NCBI GenBank assembly: GCA_002221725.1
Contig: NJFT01000117.1
Coordinates: 56,519-120,518 of the forward strand
Length of the DNA: 64,000 bases
Direction: 5' to 3'
DNA from: Scedosporium boydii
Taxonomy: Eukaryota > Ascomycota > Sordariomycetes > Microascales > Microascaceae
Below are positions 10,121-22,197 of this stretch, in pieces. Position numbers and translations under genes: made by a program. Under the pieces are notes generated by a model. That model made no database searches. It was given only the letters and a program-made list of their open reading frames with translations, and was not told the DNA's origin. Positions within the stretch are counted from its first letter, which is position 1, and every line of letters begins with the position of its first letter.

Positions 10121-10340
10121 TGTTTTATTCCAATTTAATACATTCTTAATAAATATTAATATATTATAATTAAAAATAAAACATGAAAAATTTAAAATTT
10201 GTTATTAATAATATTTTTATACAGTATCAAGCTCTACCGTTGAGCTATAGTATAATTAACATTACTAATTTAATTGATAATGTTAGTACAAAAACTTATA
10301 TAATATAAGTTATCATTGAAATTATGGTTTAGATAATTAT

Positions 10341-11967
10341 TTGGTCTATAAATGAAAGTGTAAGTATCGCCACTCCAGGCTGCCCTTGCCTCCATTCAGA
10401 TTCCCATTCACATGGTACTCTCCCACGCCCAGGTACTTTGACTCGATTGATAATACACCTCCAAGTCCTCTTACTCGTTGCAACCGAGTGGTTCGGTGGA
10501 GCCGTCGACTGCTCCTGCCCACCATTATCCACGCAACTATCATCCACTAGAGCGTCTCAAGCTCGTGGGAACTGGGCCACTCACGAGGATCAATGTATTG
10601 ATGTATCCTATCTACATGCGAACAAAAATGGACCAAACGTTGCAAGTGTGAGCACACCTTTAACGCCGGGTCCACTGCTTCCCACCTCCCATCAAAACTC
10701 CATCAATCAGTGCTTCGTACCGCCAGAGCTTTCCCAGACCTTCTTACTGACCCTCTCCCCTCCACCAGCGGTCCCACGCACACGCAGTAGCCAATTGCGG
10801 ACGAGGACTGCACCATCTGTTTTATCAACCCGAACTACCTCCGTGTCCAAGTTTTGGTGCGTCACATCGCACCATCGACACAACGGGTACTTGCCATGCT
10901 CATCGCTGAGCTCCATTGTCTGGGACCCCTGAACACGTATCTTGTAGATGTAGTGTAAACTAGTAGAATCCTTGACGCACCTGTCCCTGTCCCGAGCCGT
11001 AAAGCCCCACCATTACGCCCGTGGTAAAAGAAGCAGTCAACCCGGGATGCCGCCGCCAATTCTTATCTAACCGGTTCGGCAAATATTCAAATCTGCAGTG
11101 CTTCTCTCACCCCCTCGTCGAATCGAATCTAAGAACGCCCCAGTCTACAGATTCCCGCTGTTGCGATTAGACATTTGAATTGGAGAAGTATCTTTGATAT
11201 CCCCCAATAAGACTAGGAAGGAGCAACACACAGGTCCGCTCCTCGGGATTATTAAAGCATTGTCTACATACCCGTACCTTTCCATCCATCCTTCCTTCCT
11301 CCTTCGAGGTCAGGTCCCTGGAAAAGTCTCTCCTTCCATTGCTCTCAAACTTTAACCCACTCTTCAGTTGTTGCTTCCGTCAATCAAGGCTACTCATTCC
11401 TCGCCTCTCCCTGCCGCCGAGTCGAGTCAAGCCAAGTCGTATTCTCTCCTGATTCCCTTCTCTCTGACCTCGCTTCAATACCAAATCAATTCATCCTAAT
11501 CGAAAGGAGACTGTATCGTATTCTGAACGAAAACCGAACGTTATTGCAATCCGCATCATCAAATCATCAATCGAACAGCATCGCTCCGGCATTCATCTCT
11601 GGTACCGATAGCCATCGACATATCTTTTGAGGCTTTCTTCCCTCTTTCCCTTCTCCATCTCTATCCCATCTGTCTCGACCAAGGCTTGTCCCATCCATTC
11701 CGACCAATACTGGGCAACTTGTCTTCTGCCTCGAGAAGTTGCAGGACACCCCGTCTCCAAACCCCAGTCTTTTTATTATTCCCCTGATGGCTTAAAAAAT
11801 TCCCAAGAGGTCAGCTACTGGATAGCTTCCCTTCCATTGTTTTGTTACCCGCGAGGTTGCGCATATCCTCATCCGGAACCCCTTGAACGGCAGCCGACTC
11901 GAAGTCCGACTATTATCACTCCTTCGTCCGTGCCGCGCCGGGCTGCGCCAACCCATCTTGTTTCAAT
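10341..11967. other. Upstream region and 5' leader of the MscS gene
   Basis: GC content returns to nuclear level at about 10345. The last 700 bases are pyrimidine-rich, as in long fungal 5' leaders. A 164-codon plus frame at 10438-10932 has a hydrophobic start but no other support. Confidence 0.4.
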
Positions 11968-14514
11968 ATGCATCCGCCGGGGCACCACCATCACCCATCC
12001 GATATTCCTGAAAATCCCTTCAACGAAAAGTACCCATCGACACCCGCCACAACCTATTTCCCTCCCCAGAATGGAAATGGGCCGGTCTCGCCTGTCGGTA
12101 CCCGTGATCAAGATACCTTGCTTTTCGATGAAGTAGAGCTCCAGCGAGCAGAGAGACTCGTCTCCACCCGCGAACACGAATTGACGATTAAAGGAACCAA
12201 GCTCGGATCCAAGCTCGGAACCAAGCTTCGAACTCAGGAATCCGATGATGTCGATGATAGCTTCGCGCCTCCGGAGACCCGGACACGAAACGAGCCTAAG
12301 AAGGGCGATTCGCCCGTCTACCGTTTCTGGCTGTCCCTTAAGAAGTTTCCTCGTTTCGTTCGTTACTTCCTTTACCTTCTTCCAGGCGCCGCCATCCTCC
12401 TCACCCCCGTCCTCATCGGCCATTTTGTATCGCCAGGTTCGAATCCCGTCGGCGGAGAGGGCGGCGTGTATCTAATGTGGTTCGGAATCTGGTTGGAGAT
12501 AGTCTGGTGCACGCTGTGGGTCACACGCATGATTACAAGCATCATGCCGTGGCTCTTCAACGGCTTCGCCGTCATGTTCGCGTCCAACACTCCTAAGAAG
12601 TGGAAGGACATTGGACGCCGCCTCGAGTTGCACACGTCGCTGTTCTTATGGATGCTGGCTGTCCTCGTCTCCTTCCAACCAACCCTGAATAGGCACAGGG
12701 TCCCGATGCCCGACGGTAGCCCGCTACCCGATCTCGTATGGGTTAAGGTCGTCAACAGGATCATCATCGCTCTCTTCGTGCTTGCCGCTCTCAACTTTGT
12801 CGAGAAAATCCTAATTCAATGGATTGCCACTTCCTTCCATCAGCGAACCTACGCGAACCGCCAAGAAAACAACAAGGCAGCCATTCAAGTGCTCGCGAGG
12901 CTGTATGAGTATTCGAAGAACAAGATGCCCGATCTGGACGATACCGAGCCGGGTAGCGGCGCTCGAACACCGATGCAGGCCTTTTCGGCGAATGCCCGGC
13001 AAGCTTGGTTCAAGGTTGGAGTCTTCGCCAACAAGCTGGGCAGAGACTTCATCGGCAGAAAGGTCCACGTCAACCACCCTCGGAAAGTAGTGCAAGAGCT
13101 CCTCCGCGAATCCAAGTCCGCACACGTCCTTGCGCGAATCATCTACCGCGCCCTGCGAGCCGAACACAGGGAAAATGTCTTACTCGAGGACATGCAGCTC
13201 GTGTTTCCTGATCCCGAGGAAGCCGATAATGCCTTCGCCATCTTTGATAGGGACTTGAATGGAGATATTTCGATGGACGAATTCGAGGGAGTCTGCAACG
13301 AGATCCATCTCGAGCGCAAGGCTATCGCCGCGTCGATAAAGGATCTGGACTCCGTCATTAAGAAGCTGGATAATGTCTTCATGTTTATCAGCTTTGTGAT
13401 TGCCGCCATTGTCTTTATCTCGATAATTTCGGGCTCGGCTGCCGCCGCGCTGGGTTCGGCGGGCACCACACTTCTCGGTCTCGCCTGGATGCTCCAGGCC
13501 ACGGCACAAGAGTTCCTCCAGTCCATCATCTTCGTTTTCGTCAAGCATCCCTTCGATGTTGGAGACCGCGTTACCGTATATGGTAATACTGGAGCTCTGG
13601 GTCGCGGCGACGACTACTACGTCACTGCTATTTCGCTGCTCTACACAGAATTCAAGAAGATGGAAGGCCACATTGTTCAGGCACCAAACTCGACGCTGAA
13701 TACTCTCTTCATTCTCAACCATCGTCGAAGCAACGGATTGGCCGACCCGATTGAGCTGAAGATTCGATTCGGAACGACGGAGGAGCAAATTGAAGATCTC
13801 AAGGCGAGGATGCTCGAGTTCTGCCTGGAGAACAAGAGAGATTATCACGCGCGCATCTTGACCGAGGTTAGGACACTCGATGAATTGCGGTCGGCGACGA
13901 TGAACTTCATCTTCTTCCACAAGAGTAGTTACCAGAACGAGCTGTTGCGATTGTCGCGACACAATAGGTTCGCGACGGAATTGATGCGACAGATGCTGGA
14001 GGTTGGCATCCAGGGACCGTACAGGAACGAGCCTGGTGGTAGCCGCGAGTACCCCATGTACTGGCAGGGTATGGCCCCGCCCGCTTACAGCGGACCTGAC
14101 AATCACACCAACACCAACGGCCGCATTGACACCGCAGACCACCAACCTTCCCACCAACCACATCCGTACGGCGGATTGGGAATGGAGGAGCTTGGGCGAA
14201 AGATGTCGACGGCGACGGGGCTTACACGGCTGCGCACCGGACCACGGGTGGCAGAACTGTCGGAGGAGCCGTACACCGACTTCCAAGACGTTTATTCCAA
14301 CCGCAGAGAGTCCAATGTGAACCGAGGCCGTTCGCTTCGCGATAGCATCCACGAAAGACGCAGCAACGACGTCAACTCGTTGGCGAGCCCGACGCTAGAT
14401 CGGACGGGCACGGTCCACAGCAACGGCACCGGAAGGCGAATGTGGGGACGGCACAGGCAGGGGTCAAGGCCGCCTCCGCCGCCACCCCCAGGGTCGACTT
14501 CCGAGATTGTCTAG
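11968..14514 (+). CDS. MscS-type mechanosensitive channel with EF hand
   Basis: A single-exon protein of 848 aa. The N-terminus is hydrophilic, with a short KLG-type repeat (about residues 76-90). Four hydrophobic segments follow between about 120 and 285. A canonical EF hand (FDRDLNGDISMDEF, about 424-437) comes next. The MscS pore helix and beta domain follow from about 470 (Gly/Ala-rich helix, then KHPFDVGDRVTV). The long C-terminal tail is low complexity and ends in a polyproline run. The layout matches fungal Msy1/Msy2 channels, which sit in the ER or cell-periphery membranes and release ions or calcium on hypo-osmotic shock. The length is normal for the family. Confidence 0.93.
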   Translation: MHPPGHHHHPSDIPENPFNEKYPSTPATTYFPPQNGNGPVSPVGTRDQDTLLFDEVELQRAERLVSTREHELTIKGTKLGSKLGTKLRTQESDDVDDSFAPPETRTRNEPKKGDSPVYRFWLSLKKFPRFVRYFLYLLPGAAILLTPVLIGHFVSPGSNPVGGEGGVYLMWFGIWLEIVWCTLWVTRMITSIMPWLFNGFAVMFASNTPKKWKDIGRRLELHTSLFLWMLAVLVSFQPTLNRHRVPMPDGSPLPDLVWVKVVNRIIIALFVLAALNFVEKILIQWIATSFHQRTYANRQENNKAAIQVLARLYEYSKNKMPDLDDTEPGSGARTPMQAFSANARQAWFKVGVFANKLGRDFIGRKVHVNHPRKVVQELLRESKSAHVLARIIYRALRAEHRENVLLEDMQLVFPDPEEADNAFAIFDRDLNGDISMDEFEGVCNEIHLERKAIAASIKDLDSVIKKLDNVFMFISFVIAAIVFISIISGSAAAALGSAGTTLLGLAWMLQATAQEFLQSIIFVFVKHPFDVGDRVTVYGNTGALGRGDDYYVTAISLLYTEFKKMEGHIVQAPNSTLNTLFILNHRRSNGLADPIELKIRFGTTEEQIEDLKARMLEFCLENKRDYHARILTEVRTLDELRSATMNFIFFHKSSYQNELLRLSRHNRFATELMRQMLEVGIQGPYRNEPGGSREYPMYWQGMAPPAYSGPDNHTNTNGRIDTADHQPSHQPHPYGGLGMEELGRKMSTATGLTRLRTGPRVAELSEEPYTDFQDVYSNRRESNVNRGRSLRDSIHERRSNDVNSLASPTLDRTGTVHSNGTGRRMWGRHRQGSRPPPPPPPGSTSEIV

Positions 14515-15073
14515 GACCTTTCAGACTTTTTTCTTTTTTTTCCCTTTCGGGTTTATTTTTTCTTTCTCTCTAGACTCTTGCATCGTTATTTGCGCTTGAA
14601 CATGGATAGAACCAAGGATTAGGCGTTAGGCACACTTTAACTGTTTTTCTTCAGTCCAGCCCGGCAATGATAGAAGGGGGGACTGGGGCGCATGGATTGT
14701 AATGACCGAATAGATAGATTATTCTTAATGAAGAAGCATTTTGCGTTTCGTGCAAGGGAAACACACCACACCACACTACAGTCAGTTTTTGAGTGATGAG
14801 TCCCCTGTTTTGCAGGCGTGTCTTTCACTAACTAGCCATTTATCAACTTTGGCTTCATACATTGATGTCGGTTAAGTTCTGAGTAGCCCTTTCGAGTAAC
14901 AACCTGCTCTAACTAGAACAGATGTCCTCAAGATTCTCCATCACCACAGCATTGGCGTTATCCACTATCTCATTTACGGAGCCTGACACCAGTCTCGTAG
15001 GGGTACCCTCCAACTAATGTATACATAGGGTTTATCAAGCAAGCTTCACCTATCTAATGAGATGGTCGATCTG
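14515..15073. other. Intergenic stretch
   Basis: About 560 bases between convergent genes. T-rich sequence follows the MscS stop codon. I see nothing else. Confidence 0.6.
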
Positions 15074-15928
15074 TTAAACCTCTCCCCACCATCTCTGTCG
15101 AGTCATTTCCATCTCCAATTCCTCAGGAAACGGCTCTAGGAAGGTTCCAAGTAGGTCCTGCCACTCCGTCCTCATGATCTGGGAGCACCACGCAGATGTA
15201 TATTCCCAATAGTGTGGATACCAACCAGAAAACTCCCAATCGACGATGCCAACAATCTCATCATCTCGGACAAGTATACTAGACGGGTTCAAATCGCCAT
15301 GTGTGAAAACAGGTTCTGGCCAAGGACCATCCTGTTTATTGGCCATTTCCTTGACATCTTCCCAATCTTCCGGAGTCGCCTGCTCAGGCCTCTCGACCTC
15401 CAAGGGCTGTAAGTTACCCCTCAACCACAGGTGAAATTCCTGTATTGTTTTGAAAGGCCCAAAGCGGCGATCTGGACGAGGCATACGGCTATCGAACAGC
15501 GAACTACCAGTGCAACTCTCCACTCCTGAGCTAGGTGGTTGGAGCGTGCGTAGTTCCTCGATCATAAGTTTCAACTGCCCCAGGAGCTTGTCCTTTGATT
15601 CTTCAGATCGAGTGTCCCAAGCCTTCGAGATGTAGTCGCCTTGTATTCTCTCCATAACAATATATACACGACCATTATGCACAAAAGAGCACCAGATCTT
15701 TGGTATAGGTAGAGAGGTTTTGTTGGTGAGAAATCTCATCGTTGCTGCTTCTGTCAGGTCGACGAACGCATCGGATTTGACAATTAGGTGTTTTGAGATG
15801 GGAACACACGCGCCTTGTCGACGAAAGAGCCGCGCAGTAGTCTTGAGGGCAAGAAGCGTTAGAAAGCGGCGGAGAGGAGTGTTCTTAATGGTAAGGCTTT
15901 TCGACCCTGCATCTTGATGTTTCGGCAT
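15074..15928 (-). CDS. APH-family phosphotransferase-like protein
   Basis: 284 aa from the ATG at 15928 (MPKHQDAG). An upstream in-frame Met at 16009 would add 27 residues. The Brenner-like motif HGDLNPSSILV and the metal-binding IVDWEFSGWYP identify the aminoglycoside phosphotransferase/choline-kinase fold. FVHNGRVYIVMERIQGDYI is the hinge typical of fungal APH-domain proteins. These are abundant in filamentous fungi and mostly uncharacterised, phosphorylating small molecules. The C-terminal helical part is present, so the gene looks complete. Confidence 0.82.
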   Translation of the reverse strand: MPKHQDAGSKSLTIKNTPLRRFLTLLALKTTARLFRRQGACVPISKHLIVKSDAFVDLTEAATMRFLTNKTSLPIPKIWCSFVHNGRVYIVMERIQGDYISKAWDTRSEESKDKLLGQLKLMIEELRTLQPPSSGVESCTGSSLFDSRMPRPDRRFGPFKTIQEFHLWLRGNLQPLEVERPEQATPEDWEDVKEMANKQDGPWPEPVFTHGDLNPSSILVRDDEIVGIVDWEFSGWYPHYWEYTSAWCSQIMRTEWQDLLGTFLEPFPEELEMEMTRQRWWGEV

Positions 15929-16008
15929 TGTGGTCAAGTCTAAAATTGACCGGCTCCGTTGCGAAATGGAAGGGAGGTCTATTCTTGAAAAAACGCCCGG
16001 CAGCCACA

Positions 16009-16386
16009 TTAGCCAACTCCCCTCCCCCCCCCCCCCTTTTGAAAGATTAATGTTAGAGGCTTCTCCCCCTCTTCCAGGCAGCCAGGGGTGTTCCCCTCTT
16101 CGAAGAAAGCGCTAAAACTGTCACCAAGGGGAGTTTCGGGCTCTTCGTTTTCCCAATCTAGTTTCCATGAGACGACTAGCGCCCATTTAGCTCTCCGTGC
16201 AACACCTTCGAGGGAGTAATAGGGATGGTCTCCAATAAGAAACGTCTCTATGTCGCCCTCTATCCTAGCGGCGTTGTAAATAATGAAGAACTGCGCGACG
16301 AGGAGCGCCCTTTCTATCAAAATAGCGGCTCGTTTACCAACCAGAGGACGTACGTGACAGGTATTGGGACGCTGTCCGGCAACCAA
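16009..16386 (-). CDS. Uncharacterised open frame upstream of the APH gene
   Basis: A 125-codon minus frame with some protein-like character (WALVVSWKLDWENEEPET). It ends within a 13-base C run (16024-16036) that could be a slippage or frameshift point. It may be a relic or an unrecognised exon. I cannot assign a family. Confidence 0.25.
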   Translation of the reverse strand: MVAGQRPNTCHVRPLVGKRAAILIERALLVAQFFIIYNAARIEGDIETFLIGDHPYYSLEGVARRAKWALVVSWKLDWENEEPETPLGDSFSAFFEEGNTPGCLEEGEKPLTLIFQKGGGGRGVG

Positions 16387-16979
16387 TTCGGGACCCCATA
16401 GTCACCGGTAATTTCGAAGCTGATGTCACCTTTAATGTCTTATCTGCCTTGGAAGCCATTGATTCTTGTCGGAGTGTTGAATACATTTATGTGATCATAG
16501 ATCGCCGGGAGGGTTTTTGGAGGGGCACATCCGATGGAGGAACAAGAAATAGATAGAGTTGAAGTCGGCGCAATAATTTGTCAAGTATTGGATCTGGGTA
16601 CAGTCAATTCTGGAATCATTCTAGCGAACATCAATCCGGGGGTGTATCGGGATCACAACGAGTTCTAATAAATAAAAAACTTGAAAGCAGGTGTCTCTCC
16701 ACCGAAGGCGGTGTATCAGTGCAGTGTATTCGAGGTCGATCAAGATAGATCACCGATACATCATACGATCCTCTTGCCTTCCTCCATTAAGGAGTCTGCC
16801 AGAATCCCGCAAACTCCAGACTCCTATTATGTCTTCCTTCTCGTACACTCCAAAAGGAGCGTTAAATGAATGTGATTTTGGCCCTAATAAAAAGGACACA
16901 GTACCCTCCCATCACCCACAATGGGACAGACATCCCAAGCCAAGAAGAGTCATGGGAGCCGTCAAGACGAAGTCCGAGG
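16387..16979. other. Intergenic stretch
   Basis: About 590 bases. No gene seen. Confidence 0.55.
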
Positions 16980-18858
16980 CTAGACCTTGAGGGAAGACCT
17001 AACCTCCTTATACTCCTCCAAAATCCTCGCAGCCCTCTCATCACTCCTCGGCCTAATATCAATAGGAAACGGCAGCGGCTCCAGAATAACATTCGAATTC
17101 GTAGCCTGGGTGTCGAACTCGACGACCTTGCCTGTGCAGGGACACACCTTGCGTCCGAGGTTGAAGCCCCAGCAGATTCCGGCGCCGGCGATGAAGAGCT
17201 CGTCGTCGACGAGGGTCTGGCCGAGACAGGTGCGGCGGCCCCAGCCGAAGGTGTGCATGGCTTTGCCGTCGCGGAAGTTGGGGTATTTGGTGAGGGGTTC
17301 TTGGTAGGTTGGCCAGGAGGGGGAGAGCCAGCGTTCGGGGCGGTAGGTTTCGGGGTCGGGGTATTGGGAGGGGACGCGGTTGATGTTCCTGGGGCGGGAT
17401 TAAATATTAGTATGAGACAGGAGTGAGTGAGTGAATGGAGGGAGAATGTTACCATTCGCAGGCGAGGACGATGGTGCCTTTTTCGATCTTGACGCCCATG
17501 AATTCGGAGTCCTTTTCGCACTGATGGGGAACACCTGGAAATTATGTTAGCTTGTTGACCGGGAGTCAGATCAATGGTGTTACGTACCAAGAGGGACACC
17601 AGATCGCCAGCGGAGAGTCTCCTTGAGGCAAGCTCGAACGGTGGGTAGATTTGGGAAGTCGTTGATGTTGGGAATCCTGTCGCCGCAAACACGATCAATC
17701 TCTTCCTGGCACTTCTTGAGCCACTCGGGGTAAAGGGCCATGCACATGAGGAAGAACTGCATCGGGCCAGAAATGGTAACGACGCCGACAAGACACTGGA
17801 ACCCAAGCATGCAACTCGCCGTCTCCTCATCCGTAGGACTCATCTCGATATCCGTATTCCCAGCCTCCTTCAACTGCTCAAAGTATCGATAAGTCCATGT
17901 ATCCTCTGGCAGCTCACCCCTCAAATACCTGGCCCTAGCACTCCTCAGCAGCGTAAGCCACCAAGTCTTGAGATTCCTCTCGCGCTGGACCTCGAACTTG
18001 CGCCAAGGGTTATACCGAACAAAGTCCCCAATGTGCCAGAGCGGCGTGACGGTGTTGACGACGGGACCCGACACGGACATCTGCGTGAGCGTCTCGATGG
18101 CTTGGTCGCCGTTGGTCTTGCCCTGGCTGGCGTCGTCCCAGGCGAGGCGGCTCATGATGCGGCCGGTGAGCTCGCGGACGTTGGAGTGGAACTTCTCGGG
18201 GTCGAGGACTAGGGTGGTGAGGAAGCGTTTTACTTCTTTTTCGATGTGGCCGTAGAAGTGGTTACTGTGGGCGTTGATCATGGCGGAGTGAACCCATTTG
18301 CGTTGGTACTTCCACATGTCTTGAAGAAGAAAGTGGTTACCGCCATCAGTTCATGGGTCTACTTAGGAGCAGGATTCAACTGAACTTACCGTGTCGGTCC
18401 ATGAGGGCAGAGTAGACAGGACCAGCCTTGTGGTTGATCAATGCTCGAATCTGCGGCCGTCCAGCAAAGTTGTTCCCCTTCTTGACAAGGAGCTCCGTCG
18501 CCATCTGCTCATCCGAGATGATGACGAACTTTTGCCCCAGCATACTCGTCTGGTAGATTGGCCCGAACTCATCGGCCCACTCCTTGAACTTGAGCCATAG
18601 CCCGAAGCGGGGAAGATCGTGGACTCTTCCAATGATGGGATACTGCTTAGGTCCGGGAAACTTGCCATCCTTGATGGCTTTTGCGTCTCCGCGGTCGAGT
18701 TTGGAGAAGCGCTTGAGGGCGCCGAAGATGATGCCTGGTATGACGAGGAGGCCGATGTAGATGAGGATGAGGGGAAGACCTTGGGAGGTTGGGACCTCCT
18801 CGGCTGTGGTGTTTTTTGGGTGGATGACGGGGGATTGTTGTTCTGTGAAGACCTCCAT
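16980..18858 (-). CDS. Cytochrome P450 monooxygenase
   Basis: Four exons: 18390-18858, 17588-18319, 17453-17534 and 16980-17388, with consistent phases, giving 563 aa. An N-terminal membrane anchor lies at about residues 29-50. FPGPKQYPIIG is the proline hinge. KETLRWR carries the ExxR pair (about 390-393). A PERW motif follows, and FGWGRRTCLG is the heme-binding loop with the cysteine near residue 482. It is an ER-bound heme-thiolate enzyme of the fungal family often annotated as O-methylsterigmatocystin-oxidoreductase-like. The substrate is unknown, and no biosynthetic core gene is adjacent. Confidence 0.93.
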
Positions 18859-20854
18859 TTTGGATGTGGGTAGGGGATGAGCCCTTTACTTTTTCTGCAA
18901 GAAAAAAGTTGTATAGGAGTCAGGAAGGACACTTGACAGGGAATGCATAGAATAACTACAAGGGGAAGAGAAAGAGAGGAGGGAGCAGGTCTGGGTTTGG
19001 GAATGGGGACCGGAGAGATATGTACGAGCGAGATGTACTTAGGGTAGTACTTGATGCTGAGGACGGGAGACAAGTACCCCAAGAAAATAAAGATCCGAAT
19101 CGTACGAGCCGACACGGAGTGTCTATTACTTCAGGGAGAAAGTTTTCTGTTCTCTGGGGTCCAAGTCGGGGTTGGATGTCCGTTTTCAAAGCCGAGCCTA
19201 AACTGAGCCCCAGTTGACTGGCTGCAAACCTGGCGTTCTGTGTGAGAGAACGGAAGGGGGCCGCAAGTTCCCCAACTACACATCCAAAGGGGGCAGATGT
19301 ATCTCCTCGGCACTCTGGGATGGTGTCTGGTATTTATCGTGCGAGAGCCACTGCTGGTTTCGTTGCTTTTTCTGGCAGAAGGTCGATCGTTGTTTTAGTC
19401 AATCGTGCGGTGCTTTACCGAGTAGTACTTCCTGCTGCCCGAATGATACAGGCAGGGCAAAGCATCGGGATTAATACCGCCTGTGATGAATTTCCTGTAA
19501 CTCTTCTAGACGGAGATAGTATAATCGCGAGACCGAGATGTGACAGTGGAGGGTTGATAGAAAGGCAAATTGCGAGACCCAAGACCACCCAAGGTTACTG
19601 CCAGGTTTGAACGTCTCGCCTGTTTGCTTTACAGATTTGGGTGTGCATATAGAAAATGCGACAGTTCCTCCACTCCCACTCGAATGAACCCGTCTCGTCC
19701 GGCGCAGTCGCCACGAATCGATCCACCCTGTCTTCATTCAGCTACATAAATCGAGCCAGTAAACTGATGCATGGGATGAAATGTGGAAAGGTCCAAGGTG
19801 AGAGAATTCCTCTTGTCCGGTCGGCGGTGACACAAACCGAGCAGGGCTGAATGGGTTCCTTCCGGTGGCACACGTCCCTATTCTTGGAATCAGACTGCAT
19901 CGAAAGAGAACCATAAAACAAGGAATAAAGTACAAATGTGCCACCTCTGACAGAGCACAAGCATGGCTCGCCCATAATGTACAACCCGAGTACTTTCTGC
20001 GGAAATCCCCCGACGCGGATTGGGGAGCCGCCACCACGGACGTGGCCTGTGGGGATGTCCGATGATATACAGGGATTGATGTCTTGGACTGCAATAGTTG
20101 CTTATTGCGCATGTAGAGCTAAGAAGGATATTATTGGATTGTGTGTCTTGCGGATATTGAGATGAATTAATTGAAGAACTGAGACAGCATGACTCAAATG
20201 CATCTCGATGTCGTCCCACGGAATGGGGCGTAGATGGTGAGTTTAAGACTGGCCTGATGGGATCTTCGCAAACTTGGGAACGAGGACTGATTATCTCAGG
20301 TTCTAGTCATTTATGATAGAGGATAAATATTAAGTTTGCAGGGTACGTGGTTCCGCTCGGGGTTCGAAATAGAAAAGATAATATGACGTTGAGACCACAG
20401 CTCTGGGACGCTCGGGTCCGAATAATATCAATCGCGGCAGCGCTGATCCGTCGGGATTGCAGTGCTTGGACCCACATCCCACGGACCTTGGATTCCCTCG
20501 GAGACCGGCCTCGCACGATCTGAGTTAAATGGCCGAGAATCTGATTGATGGTTCTCTTTACTTAGACCTCAGGCAGTCGGCATAAAATTAAAATAGTCTA
20601 TAGCACTAGAGAGCACGGAAATGCAAGCGGTGTCTTAAAGACGCCGCCAGCTGGTTCGTAGGTTGGGTTTCGAAATGGACGGTATCATGTTTCTCTTTGA
20701 CATAAGCAAATTTCGATTCCCATATTGAAGTGCCACCGGCGGAAAGAAAGTCGACAGGAGCTTCACCTAGGCCATATTAAGTAGAGTTGCCCTGGCTAAT
20801 TACACCTTCATACCTGCATGATCCTGCAAAAAACTATAACCAACCCACCTCAGA
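18859..20854. other. Intergenic stretch
   Basis: About 2 kb, including the P450 promoter. Several overlapping frames of 60-125 codons occur on both strands without motifs. I see no supportable gene. Confidence 0.5.
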
Positions 20855-22161
20855 CTAAATCTCACTGTACAGCATCTCGCACTTGTCAACCTTCCAACTC
20901 AGAACATCCGCCGTAAAGTCGTTGGCCTGTATACCGCAGCCGCTCACGTCTCCAATAGCCGAGTCTGGAGAACATTCGTCATCGGTGTACAACGTGAGAC
21001 AGCAGCTGTCGCTTGGCTCGTCGTTCAGGTACTCCTCGGAGGTATAGCCAAAGTAGAAGCTATAGCCTTCGGGCAGTTTGTCGATCACGGCGGTATTCAC
21101 CACACCAACGGTATCCAGCGGTTGAGAGGTATCCACCACTTTCACGCACCCTGTGTTGACCGTCATCTTGCCTCCATTATCCACGACAAGATAGTTTGGA
21201 CTCCTTGTGTGAAGAGTAAGGGCGTTCTGAGAGTATACAAGGTCGCCGCCTTCGTCAACACCGGAGAGTGGTGTCCGAGCGTGAAATACCCAAACTCTGT
21301 GAGGCGGGGTTCCCAATCGATCGCGATTCTCATCGAAATCGAAGTGTGGAACATTCTCGGATGGGTGATCTGGTAGCCTGTTGACGAGGCAAGAACTTCC
21401 ATCCATACACACCGATCTCTCGCCCATTGGAAGCTTGGCGCAAGCGTATCCAATGTCGTAGTCCTGATGAGATTCGCAGTATTCGCCGTCTGGCCCCAGT
21501 GCAGAAGACTGATATTGGACACAGAACCCGGAGAACATGTCGCCGCTGGCGCATGCGCAGCTTCCAGCATTGATTCCGACACCGCATTTCTGGAAGCATG
21601 GGAGTAAGCCAGTCGCATCACACGCATCGATGACACAGGCCCCGTGGATATAGGTCCCAGACTTGCACTATAAACCTCCGTCAGCCCTGGAATATTCCTG
21701 TATGTAGGCAGCGCTTGGTATCTTACCTTGATCCCGCATTTGCCGCAATTGTCAGGATCGGTCAGCCGGAAATCACTGTTGTCAGCACACACGGGCGGGC
21801 ACATCAAGGACGAGATCCTGTTGAGCCTAGGCACCGGCTTAAGTTCCAGTTCGAGTAGCAGGTCGACCGCAAACGTCGCGATAAATGTTGCCAGAGCTGT
21901 GAGTCTTGCGGATTTTGAGCCGTGCATGAGGGCCGCTACTATCCTATCATTCATCCTTTTCTTGACCGTACCGAAAACACGATCCTTCCATGCAACGCTC
22001 TGCCGCCTACCGACGGCAGCTTTGCAGAGCGCGTCGTCGAGGATATTGACCTGGAGATCTTCGACGAAATTTTCCCTTTGGATCCACATAGGACTATCCT
22101 TTTCAATGTGCTCGGCGGCTCTGCGGGTGTACATCTTTTGCAGCTCGTAAATAACGTCCAT
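20855..22161 (-). CDS. Hypothetical Cys-rich protein with membrane segment
   Basis: Two exons, 21727-22161 and 20855-21667, joined in phase 0, give 415 aa from the ATG at 22161. The N-terminal 80 residues are charged and helical. A hydrophobic segment follows (ALATFIATFAVDLLL). The rest is a Cys-rich domain beginning CPPVC, with DNCGKCGIKCKSG across the splice junction, and further paired cysteines to the C-terminus. This looks like an exported disulfide-bonded domain. I do not recognise the family. The frame is continuous with the upstream ORF (22198-23067) except for one TAG, so this may be the 3' half of a larger gene. Confidence 0.65.
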
Positions 22162-22197
22162 CAAGTTGATGGTGTCCTTTGACTTTAATGGTTTGTT

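Larger units (their letters stand above)
8700..10340. other. Nuclear mitochondrial DNA insertion (NUMT), mosaic
   Basis: About 1.6 kb of very AT-rich sequence set in GC-balanced nuclear DNA. It contains an intact-looking mitochondrial tRNA-Met, a nad3 segment, a small-subunit rRNA segment on the opposite strand, and pieces of further tRNAs, including D-arm and T-arm halves. A 40-bp block occurs twice (9396-9435 and 9791-9830). The tRNA cluster plus nad3 fits the conserved rnl-tRNA-nad2-nad3 neighbourhood of ascomycete mitochondrial genomes. Mixed orientation and truncated parts indicate rearrangement during or after insertion. Confidence 0.85.

Noticed and set aside
8700..10340. AT-richness due to RIP mutation of a repeat
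   Set aside because: Recognisable mitochondrial tRNA, rRNA and nad3 sequence explains the composition better.
10438..10932. A 164-codon plus frame with hydrophobic start
   Set aside because: Low-complexity Ser/Thr/Pro content, no Cys pattern or homology recognised, and it lies in probable upstream DNA.
13180..14352. A 390-codon minus-strand frame
   Set aside because: It lies fully antisense to the MscS channel coding region and has no motif. It is a codon-bias shadow.
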